From JAKBCQ01 sp021807585 (GTDB taxonomy: Bacteria; Planctomycetota; Planctomycetia; Isosphaerales; Isosphaeraceae): a stretch of 33,657 nt of DNA. The position numbers were made by a program, and so were the translations under genes. The stretch spans positions 1-33,657 of the forward strand of contig DAHWFG010000632.1 of the NCBI GenBank assembly GCA_027325115.1, read 5' to 3'. The notes below the pieces were generated by a model. The model saw only the letters and a list, made by a program, of their open reading frames with translations. It did no database searches and was not told where the DNA came from. Shown here one piece after another: positions 22,935 to 31,985 of this stretch (position 1 is the first letter of the stretch; every line of letters begins with the position of its first letter).

Positions 22935-25904
22935 TTACGTAAGCTCCTTATACATCGCGCGACGGAACGACAGGCGATCGATAAAACGCCGATACGATTC
23001 TTCATAAGAATACCCGAACGTCTTCATCAGCGGGGCTTCGCCGAGATCGATCTCGTCGAACAACTCGATCGGAACGATCGCCGCGAGCTCGGGGATGAAC
23101 GCCGCCAAAGCGTGATCGAACCGCTTCGGGTCGCGCATCGAAACGTCGTCGATCGAAAACTTGAACTTATCATGAATCAACCGAGCGGGATCGAGTCCGA
23201 TCGGCCGCGCGAACCGCTCGATCAGCTTGAACGAAAACCGATCCGATCGCAACGGCCCCGCGTCGCGATTCAATCGTTCGCATAAATACGCATCTCGTTT
23301 CATAAAAGGTATTACGTCCAATAGATCGGCGTACAACTGGATATTAAAGGGATCAAGATCAACCGACGGAACTTCGGCGAGCAAAGCCTCGGCCCACGCC
23401 GCGTCGCGGAACCTCACGGCGCTCGCTCCCCAACCCCGTCGGAGCTCGGCCGCGTGTTCGCCGCTCGATCCCGACCGAACGATCGTCGCCGCGTCAACCG
23501 CAAACCTCTCGGTCCAGAAGCCGATCGGACACGCCGCGACGAGCGCCTGCAAAAGTCTCGAACGTTCCCCGGTCGCCTCGGTGCGATTCGATTCCTCGTG
23601 GGGCGCATCCCCCAAACCGTCGCGAAACATCGCGCGATCGATCGCTCCTGGAAGCGCGACGTTGAGCCGCGCCGACCTCCACGAAAAAAGCGGGTCGACG
23701 CGTTCGATCATCCTCTCGCAATATCTCGATTTGACAAGGCGAGCGAGGAGCCCCGCCGATTCGCGCCTTACGATTCTCCGATCGTCGAGGATCGACTCCA
23801 AAAACGGCTCGTCGCTCATCGACAATCCCGTTTGCAACAGCGCGACGAATCGACCCCGATCGTCGGCGGATTCGGTCGTCCATGTCGACTGTAAGAGATC
23901 GCGAGCACGCGCGGGATCGGTTTCGCGCAACGATTCGAGCGCCGCGATTCGCTCGTCCTCCGAACCCGTACGCCACACCTCGTCAAAATCGCATCCGCCT
24001 CCCGGGCGCCCGATTCCGTAGCCCCACTCGGGATTCCTCGCCGCCAGCCACGCGCCCCGTTCGCCGATCGCGCCGCGAATATCTTCATGTAAGCGTTTGT
24101 TTTTCAAGCCCCACGCCAGGAGCGACGCCGCCGCGCCGTCGGGAACGCGCTTGCCCGATCGCTTCAACATAATTAGCCATTCTTTGATGAATGCTTCTTG
24201 ATTGCCCGCGATCAGATCCAGCAATCGCCGCGCCGCTTCGCGACCGCACGGAGGGATCGCGTCGGGCGCGCACGGAGGTACGGGAGGATTCGGGTCGAGC
24301 GCCGGTTTTCGACCGATCTTCGCGGTGATCGAAATCGCGAAAGCCAGATTATAAAGATAATTAGCTTTATTACATTCATCAAATCCTTGAATCGAATCGG
24401 CGACGAACCGCGGAGGTTTGGGAGGAGGTTTTCGCTCAACGCCGACGAGCGCCGAGGCCGCGAGTTCGCGGCGCGTTCGTGCGGCGTCGGACGGCGCGAC
24501 GATCGTCAGAGATCCCGCTCCCCGCGGCGGGTAATCCTCGCGAGCGAGCGAGCGAATCGCCCCCTCGAAGCGGCAAGCGAGCGGCTCGAGCGACTCGCCG
24601 TCGAACTCGGCGGTCAGATCGAACCGTCCCCCTCCGGTTAATCCCATCAAACCCCAGCCGTGCGCAAAACTTTTCGAAATCGGAACGACCGCTCCCGCCG
24701 AGTCGCGTGCGGACCAATAACCGTCTTTTTGGATCAACGTAATATGATTTAAGACAAATGGATAAAGCTCGATCCACGGATTCGCCGCAAGCGCGATCGC
24801 GTACGCCTCGAAGGCGCGATCGATCGAATCGAACCCCGGGGAAGAATCGGGATCGGCGGTTATCGATTGCACACCTTCTTTCATGATTGCGCGAAGAGGA
24901 ACCGATCCGGGAAAGAAGACGAGTTCCCCGTCGACCGCTGCGCCGACGGGAAACGGAGGCGGGAACGGCGCCGGACCGAAGGCGAAATCAAGAATCAGCG
25001 CCGGTTGATTCGTGGCGCGACCGACGAGCCATGTCCGTCGCGTTCGCAATCGATCGTCGATCTCGACGCTGCGGCCGACGACGACCCACGCGTCGCGCAC
25101 CCCCGATCGCGCACGCAGCGAAGCCTGATCGACCGTAAAACCGACGACCGCGCGGAGATCCTCCTGAACCGATTCCGGTAACGAGTCGATCCGCTGAAAA
25201 CCCTCGACGATCGCGTGCAGCTCGGCGATCTTATCAAGTAAACAGACGCTCCAGTTATCACTAGTTAAAGGTATCGATTCAATTAAACGGAGTCGGCGCG
25301 CCGCCCCCGGCGCCTTGGCGTCGATCATCCGCCGCGCTCGCTCGTCCCAAACCCTCGACGTTTCGCTCGTGAGCGTTCCCAGCCCCCGTTTCACGAGATC
25401 CGTGAGCCACACGTCGAGTTCGTCGAGCCCCGCGATCACGCTCGCGGTCCGAGCCGCCTCCCGCTTCTTCTTCGCGGCGGAATCGACGACGCTAACCGAG
25501 GCCGCGGATGCGCCGCCGATCGCTTCTGGATTGTGTGAATTCTTGCCTGGAGACGCGGTTTCCCCGGCGCGTTTCGCCTGCGCCTTGAGCCACGAGGAAA
25601 CCCATTTAGGAGGCTCTTCGGCAACGATCGCACCGGGATCCCGGCTCCAGATCATCAACAGCCCGAGCGCGTGTTTACAGGGAAACTTCCGGCTCGGGCA
25701 CGAGCAACCATACGCGGGTTCGCCGAGGTCGATCTTGATCTGATACGGCTTTTTACCGCTCCCCCGGCATTCTCCCCAAAGCGCGTTCGTCCTTCCCCCC
25801 ATCCGAGCGAATCGCCCCGAATTCGCGAGTTCAATACCCGCCTGAGCCGTGGCTTGATCGGGCGCCAGCGACATCACCTGTTCCTCGCTCCAAACGCCCG
25901 CCAT
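22935..25904 (-). CDS. SWIM zinc finger-DUF5691 fusion protein
   Basis: The 989-aa protein carries a SWIM zinc finger near its N-terminus: C67-x-C69-x6-C76-x-H78 (CSCPSRKFPCKH). SWIM domains bind DNA or proteins. Residues 100-500 form a part I do not recognise. Residues about 550-990 match DUF5691, a helical-repeat protein, with ERIAALESLRETDPARARDL, DEPFLESILDDRRIVRRESA and LLARLVKSRYCERM. In actinobacteria, as I recall, SWIM and DUF5691 proteins are encoded by separate neighbouring genes; here they are one chain. It is first in the four-gene unit, and the upstream 315 bp must contain the promoter. The start at ATG 25904 has a G-rich stretch (GGGGG) 6 nt upstream. Confidence 0.87.
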   Translation of the reverse strand: MAGVWSEEQVMSLAPDQATAQAGIELANSGRFARMGGRTNALWGECRGSGKKPYQIKIDLGEPAYGCSCPSRKFPCKHALGLLMIWSRDPGAIVAEEPPKWVSSWLKAQAKRAGETASPGKNSHNPEAIGGASAASVSVVDSAAKKKREAARTASVIAGLDELDVWLTDLVKRGLGTLTSETSRVWDERARRMIDAKAPGAARRLRLIESIPLTSDNWSVCLLDKIAELHAIVEGFQRIDSLPESVQEDLRAVVGFTVDQASLRARSGVRDAWVVVGRSVEIDDRLRTRRTWLVGRATNQPALILDFAFGPAPFPPPFPVGAAVDGELVFFPGSVPLRAIMKEGVQSITADPDSSPGFDSIDRAFEAYAIALAANPWIELYPFVLNHITLIQKDGYWSARDSAGAVVPISKSFAHGWGLMGLTGGGRFDLTAEFDGESLEPLACRFEGAIRSLAREDYPPRGAGSLTIVAPSDAARTRRELAASALVGVERKPPPKPPRFVADSIQGFDECNKANYLYNLAFAISITAKIGRKPALDPNPPVPPCAPDAIPPCGREAARRLLDLIAGNQEAFIKEWLIMLKRSGKRVPDGAAASLLAWGLKNKRLHEDIRGAIGERGAWLAARNPEWGYGIGRPGGGCDFDEVWRTGSEDERIAALESLRETDPARARDLLQSTWTTESADDRGRFVALLQTGLSMSDEPFLESILDDRRIVRRESAGLLARLVKSRYCERMIERVDPLFSWRSARLNVALPGAIDRAMFRDGLGDAPHEESNRTEATGERSRLLQALVAACPIGFWTERFAVDAATIVRSGSSGEHAAELRRGWGASAVRFRDAAWAEALLAEVPSVDLDPFNIQLYADLLDVIPFMKRDAYLCERLNRDAGPLRSDRFSFKLIERFARPIGLDPARLIHDKFKFSIDDVSMRDPKRFDHALAAFIPELAAIVPIELFDEIDLGEAPLMKTFGYSYEESYRRFIDRLSFRRAMYKELT

Positions 25905-26219
25905 GACGAACCCCCGCTCGCGTCATTCCACCTCGAATCGACCTTGATCGTGTACAAAAAAGTATCGTAGCGACGACGAATCGCCTTTGCCAGTGAACGC
26001 ATCTCGGTTTCGAACCCAACGGGTCGCGAAAAGGAGAACCCCGGCGAGCAACCGCCGGCAACCAAATCGCGATCCATTATTTGCGATCTCTCGATTTTGC
26101 CATTGCATTTACAGCATCAAAGCGGTACATTGGTTTTCCAAGGCACCAAACGCCGTGCTTAGAAGCCTATTGTCGTTCTCTTTGTTATCATTTTGGCTTT
26201 CTGTGAAGGATTATTGACG
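25905..26219. other. Divergent intergenic region upstream of the SWIM cluster
   Basis: This 315-bp region should hold the promoter of the four-gene cluster (minus) and of the 26220 gene (plus). I found no -35/-10 pair with good spacing on either strand and no clear operator. A minus-strand frame containing MRSLAKAIRRRYDTFLYTIK runs through it but overlaps the SWIM start and has no ribosome site. Confidence 0.4.
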
Positions 26220-27170
26220 ATGTTTCACACGACCGACGCTCCCAACCGATTCGTTACGCAGCTTGATCCTCGCCGTTCCGCAAGTTTGATCGACGGCGGC
26301 GAATGCTCCAGGATCGACGACGATTTCTCGGCCGGGGCCTTAAGTTACGACGATCCCTCGACTCCGATCCACGGCTCGTCAACGGATGAGACGCGACTTC
26401 GACGCGCCCGACTCGTCGCGGATCTCGCCCCCGCGGGCGCCTTCGAAATCGAACTCGTCGACCGGATCGTCACGACCCTGCTCGAAATCGAAACGATCGC
26501 CGAGGAGCGACGAGCGCGGATCGAATCGGGCGAAATCACACTGCAATCCAAAGAATGCGCCGCGATTTGCCGCTACGAAGCGCATCTTTCAAAAATGTTC
26601 TCGAAATCAATGCAAGATCTCCGCAATCTCCGCCGCGACCGCGACAAACACGCAAACGATCGCCGTCGCGTGTCGATTCAAGACATCATCAAGGAACATG
26701 ACGCGTGGTCGAACCAGAACCCGCACGCGATCGACCGATCGGTTCCACCTGCTTCCTCACGCGAGATCGACCCGATCGACTCCGCGGCGGTGTGCGCGAT
26801 CGTCGCCTGCTCGGCTCTCGATTCCTCCGAGTCCGATACGACATCGCGATTGATCGCGGCGAGCGGCGGCTCCTCGGCGACGTACGAACCGCTTCCGCGC
26901 AGTCTTGCGACCGAATCGACTGGTCGCTCGCTTCGATCGCCGTCCGACGGCCGCAACGACACGTCCAAAACGGAGATCGAGCGAAGGCTCATCGAACATC
27001 GTCAAGTCGTTTCATGTTGTTTGAATTATGATCCGCGGGGGGGCGACTTTGCGAATGATCGGTGTCGTTCACGGCTCGCCGCCGAGGCCGATCGGCTCGA
27101 ACCCGACTTAGACGTTCGTCGCGCATCGCGCGGCGTTTGGGAAAAAGCCGACCGTGCCGCGCCGACGTGA
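26220..27170 (+). CDS. Hypothetical protein of a planctomycete helical family
   Basis: The 316-aa product starts at ATG 26220 behind GAAGGA; a TTG at 26193 has no site. A helical core at about residues 57-145 (RLRRARLVADLAPAGAFEIELVDRIV, then CRYEAHLSKMFSKSMQDLRNLRR) resembles proteins common in planctomycetes and acidobacteria that usually begin with a TGPRTPEGK-type motif. That opening motif is absent here, so this is a divergent or rearranged member. The C-terminal half is polar, Ser/Asp/Arg-rich and probably disordered. No function is known to me for the family. Codon use is less regular than in neighbouring genes, which fits a fast-evolving gene. Confidence 0.65.
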   Translation: MFHTTDAPNRFVTQLDPRRSASLIDGGECSRIDDDFSAGALSYDDPSTPIHGSSTDETRLRRARLVADLAPAGAFEIELVDRIVTTLLEIETIAEERRARIESGEITLQSKECAAICRYEAHLSKMFSKSMQDLRNLRRDRDKHANDRRRVSIQDIIKEHDAWSNQNPHAIDRSVPPASSREIDPIDSAAVCAIVACSALDSSESDTTSRLIAASGGSSATYEPLPRSLATESTGRSLRSPSDGRNDTSKTEIERRLIEHRQVVSCCLNYDPRGGDFANDRCRSRLAAEADRLEPDLDVRRASRGVWEKADRAAPT

Positions 27171-27306
27171 TTCGCCGTGAAGTCGGCGGGCGAAACCGTC
27201 GAAAGCTCATCAAGGATTGCGATCGCCGGGATTCGGAGCTCCGCAAGCCGTCGGGCGTTTTCCGCGCGTGCTTAGCACCGCGTCCAGATCCGAGCCGACA
27301 CGAAGC

Positions 27307-27335
27307 TTGCATTGATCGACGGCGTCTCGTAAAAT
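27307..27335 (+). promoter_or_regulatory. Sigma70-like promoter of the DUF1549/DUF1501 operon
   Basis: TTGCAT (27307-27312) and TAAAAT (27330-27335) are separated by exactly 17 bp. Transcription would begin near 27342, leaving a leader of about 36 nt before ATG 27378. This is the best -35/-10 pair I found in the window. Confidence 0.65.
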
Positions 27336-27377
27336 CCAACACCAGATAAACAATCAGTCCAAGCGAGCGGTCCCGCC

Positions 27378-29621
27378 ATGAATCAACCGTCTCGAACAGT
27401 TCGTTCTCTGTTGGGGATCAGCCTGGGGCTCGTTCTGGGATCGTCTTGGCTTGCGCACGCCGCCGACGAAACGTACTGGGCGTTTCGCCCGGTATCGCGT
27501 CCCGATCCTCCTTCCTTGAAGGCGAGAGACGCCGCGCCGATCCGCAACCCGATCGATTCGTTCCTCGCGCAAGTTCAACAGGAGAACGGGATCAAACCCG
27601 CCCCCGAGGCCGATCGTCGGACCTTGATCCGGCGCGTCACGTTCGACCTGATCGGCTTGCCGCCGACTCCCGAGGAGGTTGAGGCGTTTTTGCGGGACGA
27701 TCGCCCCGACGCTTATGAACGTGTCGTCGATCGATTGCTCGCGAGCCCGCATTACGGCGAACGCTGGGGGCGGCATTGGCTCGATCTTGTCCGCTACGCC
27801 GAGACGCACGGCTACGAACGCGACGATCCCAAGCCCGACGCCTGGAAATACCGCGATTGGGTCGTCCGGGCGCTCAATCGCGATATGCCGTACGGAGAAT
27901 TCCTGACCGCTCAGCTCGCCGGAGACGAAATGCCCGGCGCCTCGGCCGATTCCAAAATCGCCACGGGAATGCTCCGAATCGGCCTTGTCGACGACGAACC
28001 CGCCGACCCCGTGATGGACCGATTCGACCAGCTCGACGACCTGGTGAAAACCGTCGGCACGACGATGCTCGGCCTCACCGTCCACTGTGCGCGATGCCAT
28101 GATCATAAGTTTGATCCGATCACTCAAAAAGACTATTATAAGCTGTTATCATTCTTTACGCCCGCGCGGCGGTTCGTGCGCGACAATTTGGACAGCATCG
28201 AGCTCGAATTGGCTTCCGACGCCGAGCGTAAGGTTCATGCCGAGCGTGTTGCGCGGTTCGAGGAGCGGATCAAACCGCTTCGTGACGAGCTGGAATCGAT
28301 TCGCGAACCGATCGCCAAGAAGCTTGAGGCCGAGCGGCTCGCCGAGGTCGATAACGACACCGTCGCGGCGCTTCAAACCCCCAAGGATCGCCGCGACGAG
28401 GCGCAAAAATCGCTGGTCGCCAAAGCGCGACCGAAGCTCAAGGTCAAGCCCGACGAGATCGCAGCGCGGTTGAGCGACGACGCGAAAAAGCGGGTCGGCG
28501 AGCTTGAGCGGGCGATCACCGAGGTCGACGCCGATCGCCCCGCTCCATTACCGCGTGCGCTCGCGCTCACCGACGACGGGGCGAGTTCGCCTCCCACTCA
28601 CCTTTTGATTCGAGGCGATGCGCACACGCCCGGCGCCGAGGTTTCGCCCGGTTTTCTCTCGGCGATCGACTCCAAAACGCCGACGATCACGCCTCCCGAG
28701 GGGGGAAAAACGACGGGCCGAAGGCTCGCCCTGGCGCGGTGGATCGTCAACCCAGGCAATCCGCTTACGTATCGGGTAATTGTTAACCGTTTATGGCAGC
28801 ATCATTTCGGCAAGGGAATCGTCGCGTCGCCGAGTGATTTCGGCGTGATGGGGGATGAGCCGAGCGAGCCCGAGCTGCTCGATTGGCTTGCCGCCGAGCT
28901 TGTTTCGCACGGCGGTCGGCTCAAGCCGATTCATCGGTTGATTCTCATGTCTTCCGCATATCGGCGTTCATTGGAATGGAACGAAGCCTCGAACGAGAAA
29001 GATCCCGAGAATTCGCTCTGGTGGCGCAGGCCTCCGCTCCGGCTCGAGGCCGAGGCGATCCGCGATTCGATCCTGGCGGTTTCGGGGTCGATCAACCTTG
29101 AGATCGGCGGACCGAGCGTTACGCCGCCGATCGCCGCCGATGTTCTTGCCAGGCAATCGCGACCGGGAAGCGGTTGGGGACCCGCCGACGTCAAATCGGC
29201 GACACGGAGAAGCATTTATGTTCGCGTGAAACGATCGTTACCCCTCCCCGAACTCGAGGTTCTCGACGCCCCCGATACGTCCGAGCCGTGCCCGCGCCGC
29301 GCCGTCACGACGACCGCTCCCCAGGCTCTCACACTACTTAACAGCGCATTCTTACATGAACAAGCGCGGCGTTTCGCCGAACGGCTCATACGCGAAGTCG
29401 GCGATGATCAAGCGGCGCAGGTTGATCGCGGCTTTCGTCTGGCCCTGGCGCGATCGCCGAACGAAACCGAACTCGCCGATTCGCTTGCGTTTCTCGACAA
29501 CCAAGCCGCTCTGATTCGTCGCCGACCCAAACCCGAAGACCGCGCCGACGCGCGATTCGAGGCGCTCCGCGCGTTTTGTCTCGTCTTGCTCAATTGCGAC
29601 GAATTCGCCACGGCTGATTGA
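27378..29621 (+). CDS. DUF1549 and DUF1553 domain protein
   Basis: The 747-aa exported protein has a signal peptide ending near LAHA (residue 28), then ETYWAFRPVSRP. DUF1549 spans about 58-265 (IRRVTFDLIGLPPTPEEVE, HYGERWGRHWLDLVRYAETHG). DUF1553 spans about 455-735 (GRRLALARWIVNPGNPLTYR, VNRLWQHHFGKGIV). C237-A-R-C240-H241 in VHCARCHDHKFDP is a CxxCH sequence able to take covalent haem. The separate N-terminal cytochrome c domain found in longer relatives is absent. The DUF1501 gene follows 51 bp downstream. Such pairs are greatly expanded in planctomycetes and are thought to act on polysaccharides, but no reaction has been shown to my knowledge. Confidence 0.93.
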   Translation: MNQPSRTVRSLLGISLGLVLGSSWLAHAADETYWAFRPVSRPDPPSLKARDAAPIRNPIDSFLAQVQQENGIKPAPEADRRTLIRRVTFDLIGLPPTPEEVEAFLRDDRPDAYERVVDRLLASPHYGERWGRHWLDLVRYAETHGYERDDPKPDAWKYRDWVVRALNRDMPYGEFLTAQLAGDEMPGASADSKIATGMLRIGLVDDEPADPVMDRFDQLDDLVKTVGTTMLGLTVHCARCHDHKFDPITQKDYYKLLSFFTPARRFVRDNLDSIELELASDAERKVHAERVARFEERIKPLRDELESIREPIAKKLEAERLAEVDNDTVAALQTPKDRRDEAQKSLVAKARPKLKVKPDEIAARLSDDAKKRVGELERAITEVDADRPAPLPRALALTDDGASSPPTHLLIRGDAHTPGAEVSPGFLSAIDSKTPTITPPEGGKTTGRRLALARWIVNPGNPLTYRVIVNRLWQHHFGKGIVASPSDFGVMGDEPSEPELLDWLAAELVSHGGRLKPIHRLILMSSAYRRSLEWNEASNEKDPENSLWWRRPPLRLEAEAIRDSILAVSGSINLEIGGPSVTPPIAADVLARQSRPGSGWGPADVKSATRRSIYVRVKRSLPLPELEVLDAPDTSEPCPRRAVTTTAPQALTLLNSAFLHEQARRFAERLIREVGDDQAAQVDRGFRLALARSPNETELADSLAFLDNQAALIRRRPKPEDRADARFEALRAFCLVLLNCDEFATAD

Positions 29622-29672
29622 ATTTTTATTAATATTTACTCTTATTTATCCCGCTGAATCGGAGCCTGATCG

Positions 29673-31112
29673 ATGACCCCTTGCGGACGAACGCGACGCG
29701 AGTTTCTCTGGCAAACGGGCTGCGGTTTCACCGGCGTGGCGCTGAGCGCGCTGTTGCATGAAGACGGCTTCGCGCCCCGGCGGGCGGAAGGCGCCGAGGG
29801 GGTCGCTCCGCTCGCGATCGACCCGCTCTCCCCCAAAACGCCTCACTTTCCCGCCAAAGCCAAGAACGTGATCTTCCTGTTCATGTACGGCGGGCCTTCA
29901 CAGGTCGATTTGTTCGATCCCAAGCCGATCCTCAACCAAAAAAACGGCAAGACGATCGACATCGAGGTCCGCAAAGGAAACGTCGCCAAAGCGACGTTGA
30001 TGGGCACGCCCCGCGGTTTTTCTCGATCCGGCAGAAGTGGAATCGAGATTTCCGATCTCTATTCCAATCTGGCGCGTCAAGTCGACGATATGGCGATCAT
30101 CCGTTCGATGTACGCCGACAGCTTCGCCCACGGATCGGCGATCGTCCAGATGAACACGGGCTCGGTTTTTCAGGGAAAACCGTGCCTGGGAAGCTGGGTC
30201 GGCTACGGACTGGGGACTTCAAACCGCGATCTGCCGAGCTTCGTCGTTCTGATCGACCCTCGCGGCGGACCGATCAACGGCGCCACCAACTGGTCGTCGG
30301 GTTACATGCCCGCGACCTACCAGGGGACGCAATTTCGCACCCAGGGGGATCCGATCCTTGATCTCTCGCCGCGCGCCCCCGTGACGCGTGACGAACAGCG
30401 CAGCCAGCTCGATTTGCTTTCGAGGCTCAACGCCCCGCACGAGGCGGCCCGATCGCACGACAGCGAGCTCGCCGCGCGGATCGCCTCGTACGAACTCGCG
30501 TTCCGGATGCAGGCGAGCGCTCCCGAGGCGGTCGATCTCTCCGCCGAATCGGCCGAAACGAAAGAGCTTTACGGCCTCAACAGCGAACGATCCGCCGATT
30601 TCGGCCGCAAGTGCCTGCTGGCGCGGCGGCTCGTCGAACGCGGCGTCCGCTTCATCCAAATTTACTCGGGAGGAGGCCACAACGATGAAAACTGGGATGC
30701 GCATAGCAACGTCGACGCCAATCATAAATTGCATTGCGAGGAAACCGATCGACCGATCGCGGGTTTGCTCGCCGATCTGAAACGACGCGGCCTTCTCGAC
30801 GAAACTCTCGTCGTCTGGTCGGGCGAGTTCGGCCGTATGCCGACAAGCCAGGGCTCGAAGGGACGCGATCACAACCCCAAAGGATTCTCCGCGTGGCTCG
30901 CGGGAGGAGGCGTGAAGGGGGGCGTCGTCCACGGCGCCACCGACGAGATCGGCTACGCCGCAGCCGACGACAAGGTGCACGTTCACGACCTCCACGCGAC
31001 AATCCTCCACCTCCTCGGCTTCGATCACAAACGTCTCACGTATTTCCACGGCGGCCGCGATCAACGCCTGACCGACGTCGCGGGAAACGTCGTCAAAAAC
31101 ATTCTCGCCTAA
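29673..31112 (+). CDS. DUF1501 family protein, Tat-exported
   Basis: The 479-aa protein starts with a Tat signal (TRREFLWQTGCGF, twin arginines at 8-9), so it should be exported folded. The body fits the DUF1501 family, related to sulfatases and alkaline phosphatases: FLFMYGGPSQVDLFDPKP, SMYADSFAHGSAIVQMNTG, VVWSGEFGRMP, GRDHNPKGFSAWLAGGGVKGG and VHDLHATILHLLGFDH. These provide conserved Asp and His residues that could bind metal. It sits directly after the DUF1549/DUF1553 gene, its constant partner, and is translated from GGAG about 8 nt before ATG 29673. No substrate is known. Confidence 0.94.
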   Translation: MTPCGRTRREFLWQTGCGFTGVALSALLHEDGFAPRRAEGAEGVAPLAIDPLSPKTPHFPAKAKNVIFLFMYGGPSQVDLFDPKPILNQKNGKTIDIEVRKGNVAKATLMGTPRGFSRSGRSGIEISDLYSNLARQVDDMAIIRSMYADSFAHGSAIVQMNTGSVFQGKPCLGSWVGYGLGTSNRDLPSFVVLIDPRGGPINGATNWSSGYMPATYQGTQFRTQGDPILDLSPRAPVTRDEQRSQLDLLSRLNAPHEAARSHDSELAARIASYELAFRMQASAPEAVDLSAESAETKELYGLNSERSADFGRKCLLARRLVERGVRFIQIYSGGGHNDENWDAHSNVDANHKLHCEETDRPIAGLLADLKRRGLLDETLVVWSGEFGRMPTSQGSKGRDHNPKGFSAWLAGGGVKGGVVHGATDEIGYAAADDKVHVHDLHATILHLLGFDHKRLTYFHGGRDQRLTDVAGNVVKNILA

Positions 31113-31985
31113 CCGTATAAACGATCGATTAATCCTTTGAGAGGGCCGATACGCCGCGCATTCAGTCCTTTAACTCGGCTTCGCGGTCGACCGAATTGCA
31201 CGAGATCGAGGTCGACCATGATCCCCTGCGATCCGAACCGACTCATCTCGAACAACTTACAAATTTCAGCAAAATCGCTCTAAATCTGATGAACTTGTTT
31301 TTATTAAAGAAATGTTAATTATGTTTTATGAACATCGCAACGATCTTTTTGGACGAACTTTTGATCGACGCGCGATCGCGCCGACGAGTGAAACGCCGCG
31401 GCGATCCCGCGAGCGAGGAGTGACGCGACCGTCGCGATCATCTCCCCTTCGGCTTGAAGCCGCTGCTCGCGTCGCGACGCATCAAGCGACGGTATCCGCT
31501 CCGACCGACCGACGCGTGCTCCCGCCGCGCGATCGAATCTCGAGTTCACGATCACGATCTCCACGCGATGTCGATCCGTCTTCTTTTTCGAATCGACCGG
31601 GAAAGACGACAAACCGAGCCGGCGGGCGCGATGATCGTCGGCGGAATCGATCGGAGGAAGCGACTCATGACATTCTCGCTTAACCAAACCCGAACGACGC
31701 CGATTTCGCGCATTCCAATCGCCTCGTCGGGCTTGATCAGGCTATTGAGCGCGCATCGAACGGCGCGGCCGACGTGGGTCGGCAAACCGACATGCATCGC
31801 ACGGCGACGCATCGGCTCTCCTCGCCGCCGATTTATCGGCCTTTGTCACCGATCCGCGATTGACACATATGCCGGAAATTCCTTGAAAACCGCCGCGGGC
31901 GCGGTATGCTCTTTCAATCCTTTTCCTTCTCGGCGGAACGGGTTCGATTCATCGCGACCGCGAGCGGCGACGACGGAGGCGCACC
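31113..31985. other. Intergenic region with a decayed DUF1501 fragment
   Basis: About 870 bp without an intact gene. The part 31498-31683 is a frameshifted remnant of a DUF1501 3' end, described separately. The rest, including AT-rich sequence at 31290-31330, shows no promoter, RNA or repeat that I can support. A minus-strand frame at 31552-31812 has AGGAGA before its ATG, but most of it is antisense to the remnant. Confidence 0.5.
31498..31683 (+). pseudogene. Relic of a second DUF1501 gene (3' end, frameshifted)
   Basis: Plus-strand translation in one frame gives RRAIESRVHDHDLHA (about 31524-31568), then IRLLFRIDRERRQ, which aligns with the DUF1501 end seen upstream (VHVHDLHATILHLLGFDHKRL). 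A shift of frame around 31605 then gives AGGRDDRRRNRSEEATHDILA and a TAA at 31681-31683, matching GGRDQRLTDVAGNVVKNILA and its stop. The order, spacing and final ILA-stop fit a decayed copy. ATGATCCCCTGCG at 31218 resembles the ATGACCCCTTGCG start of the intact gene, so the relic may run from 31218 with a large internal deletion. It lies downstream of the intact gene, as after a tandem duplication. Confidence 0.65.

Noticed and set aside
27160..27188. Hairpin CGCCGAC/GTCGGCG at the end of the 26220 gene
   Set aside because: Seven-bp stem with a 15-nt loop and no T-run; too weak to call a terminator.
30219..31064. Minus-strand 281-codon frame
   Set aside because: Antisense to the DUF1501 gene, whose motifs on the plus strand are unambiguous.
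31319..31687. Minus-strand 122-codon frame
   Set aside because: It is antisense to the DUF1501 relic and resembles the antisense translation of the intact DUF1501 3' end. TTG start without a ribosome site.
31552..31812. Minus-strand 86-codon frame with AGGAGA before its ATG
   Set aside because: About half of it is antisense to the DUF1501 relic, which explains its protein-like look. The first 43 residues match nothing I know.
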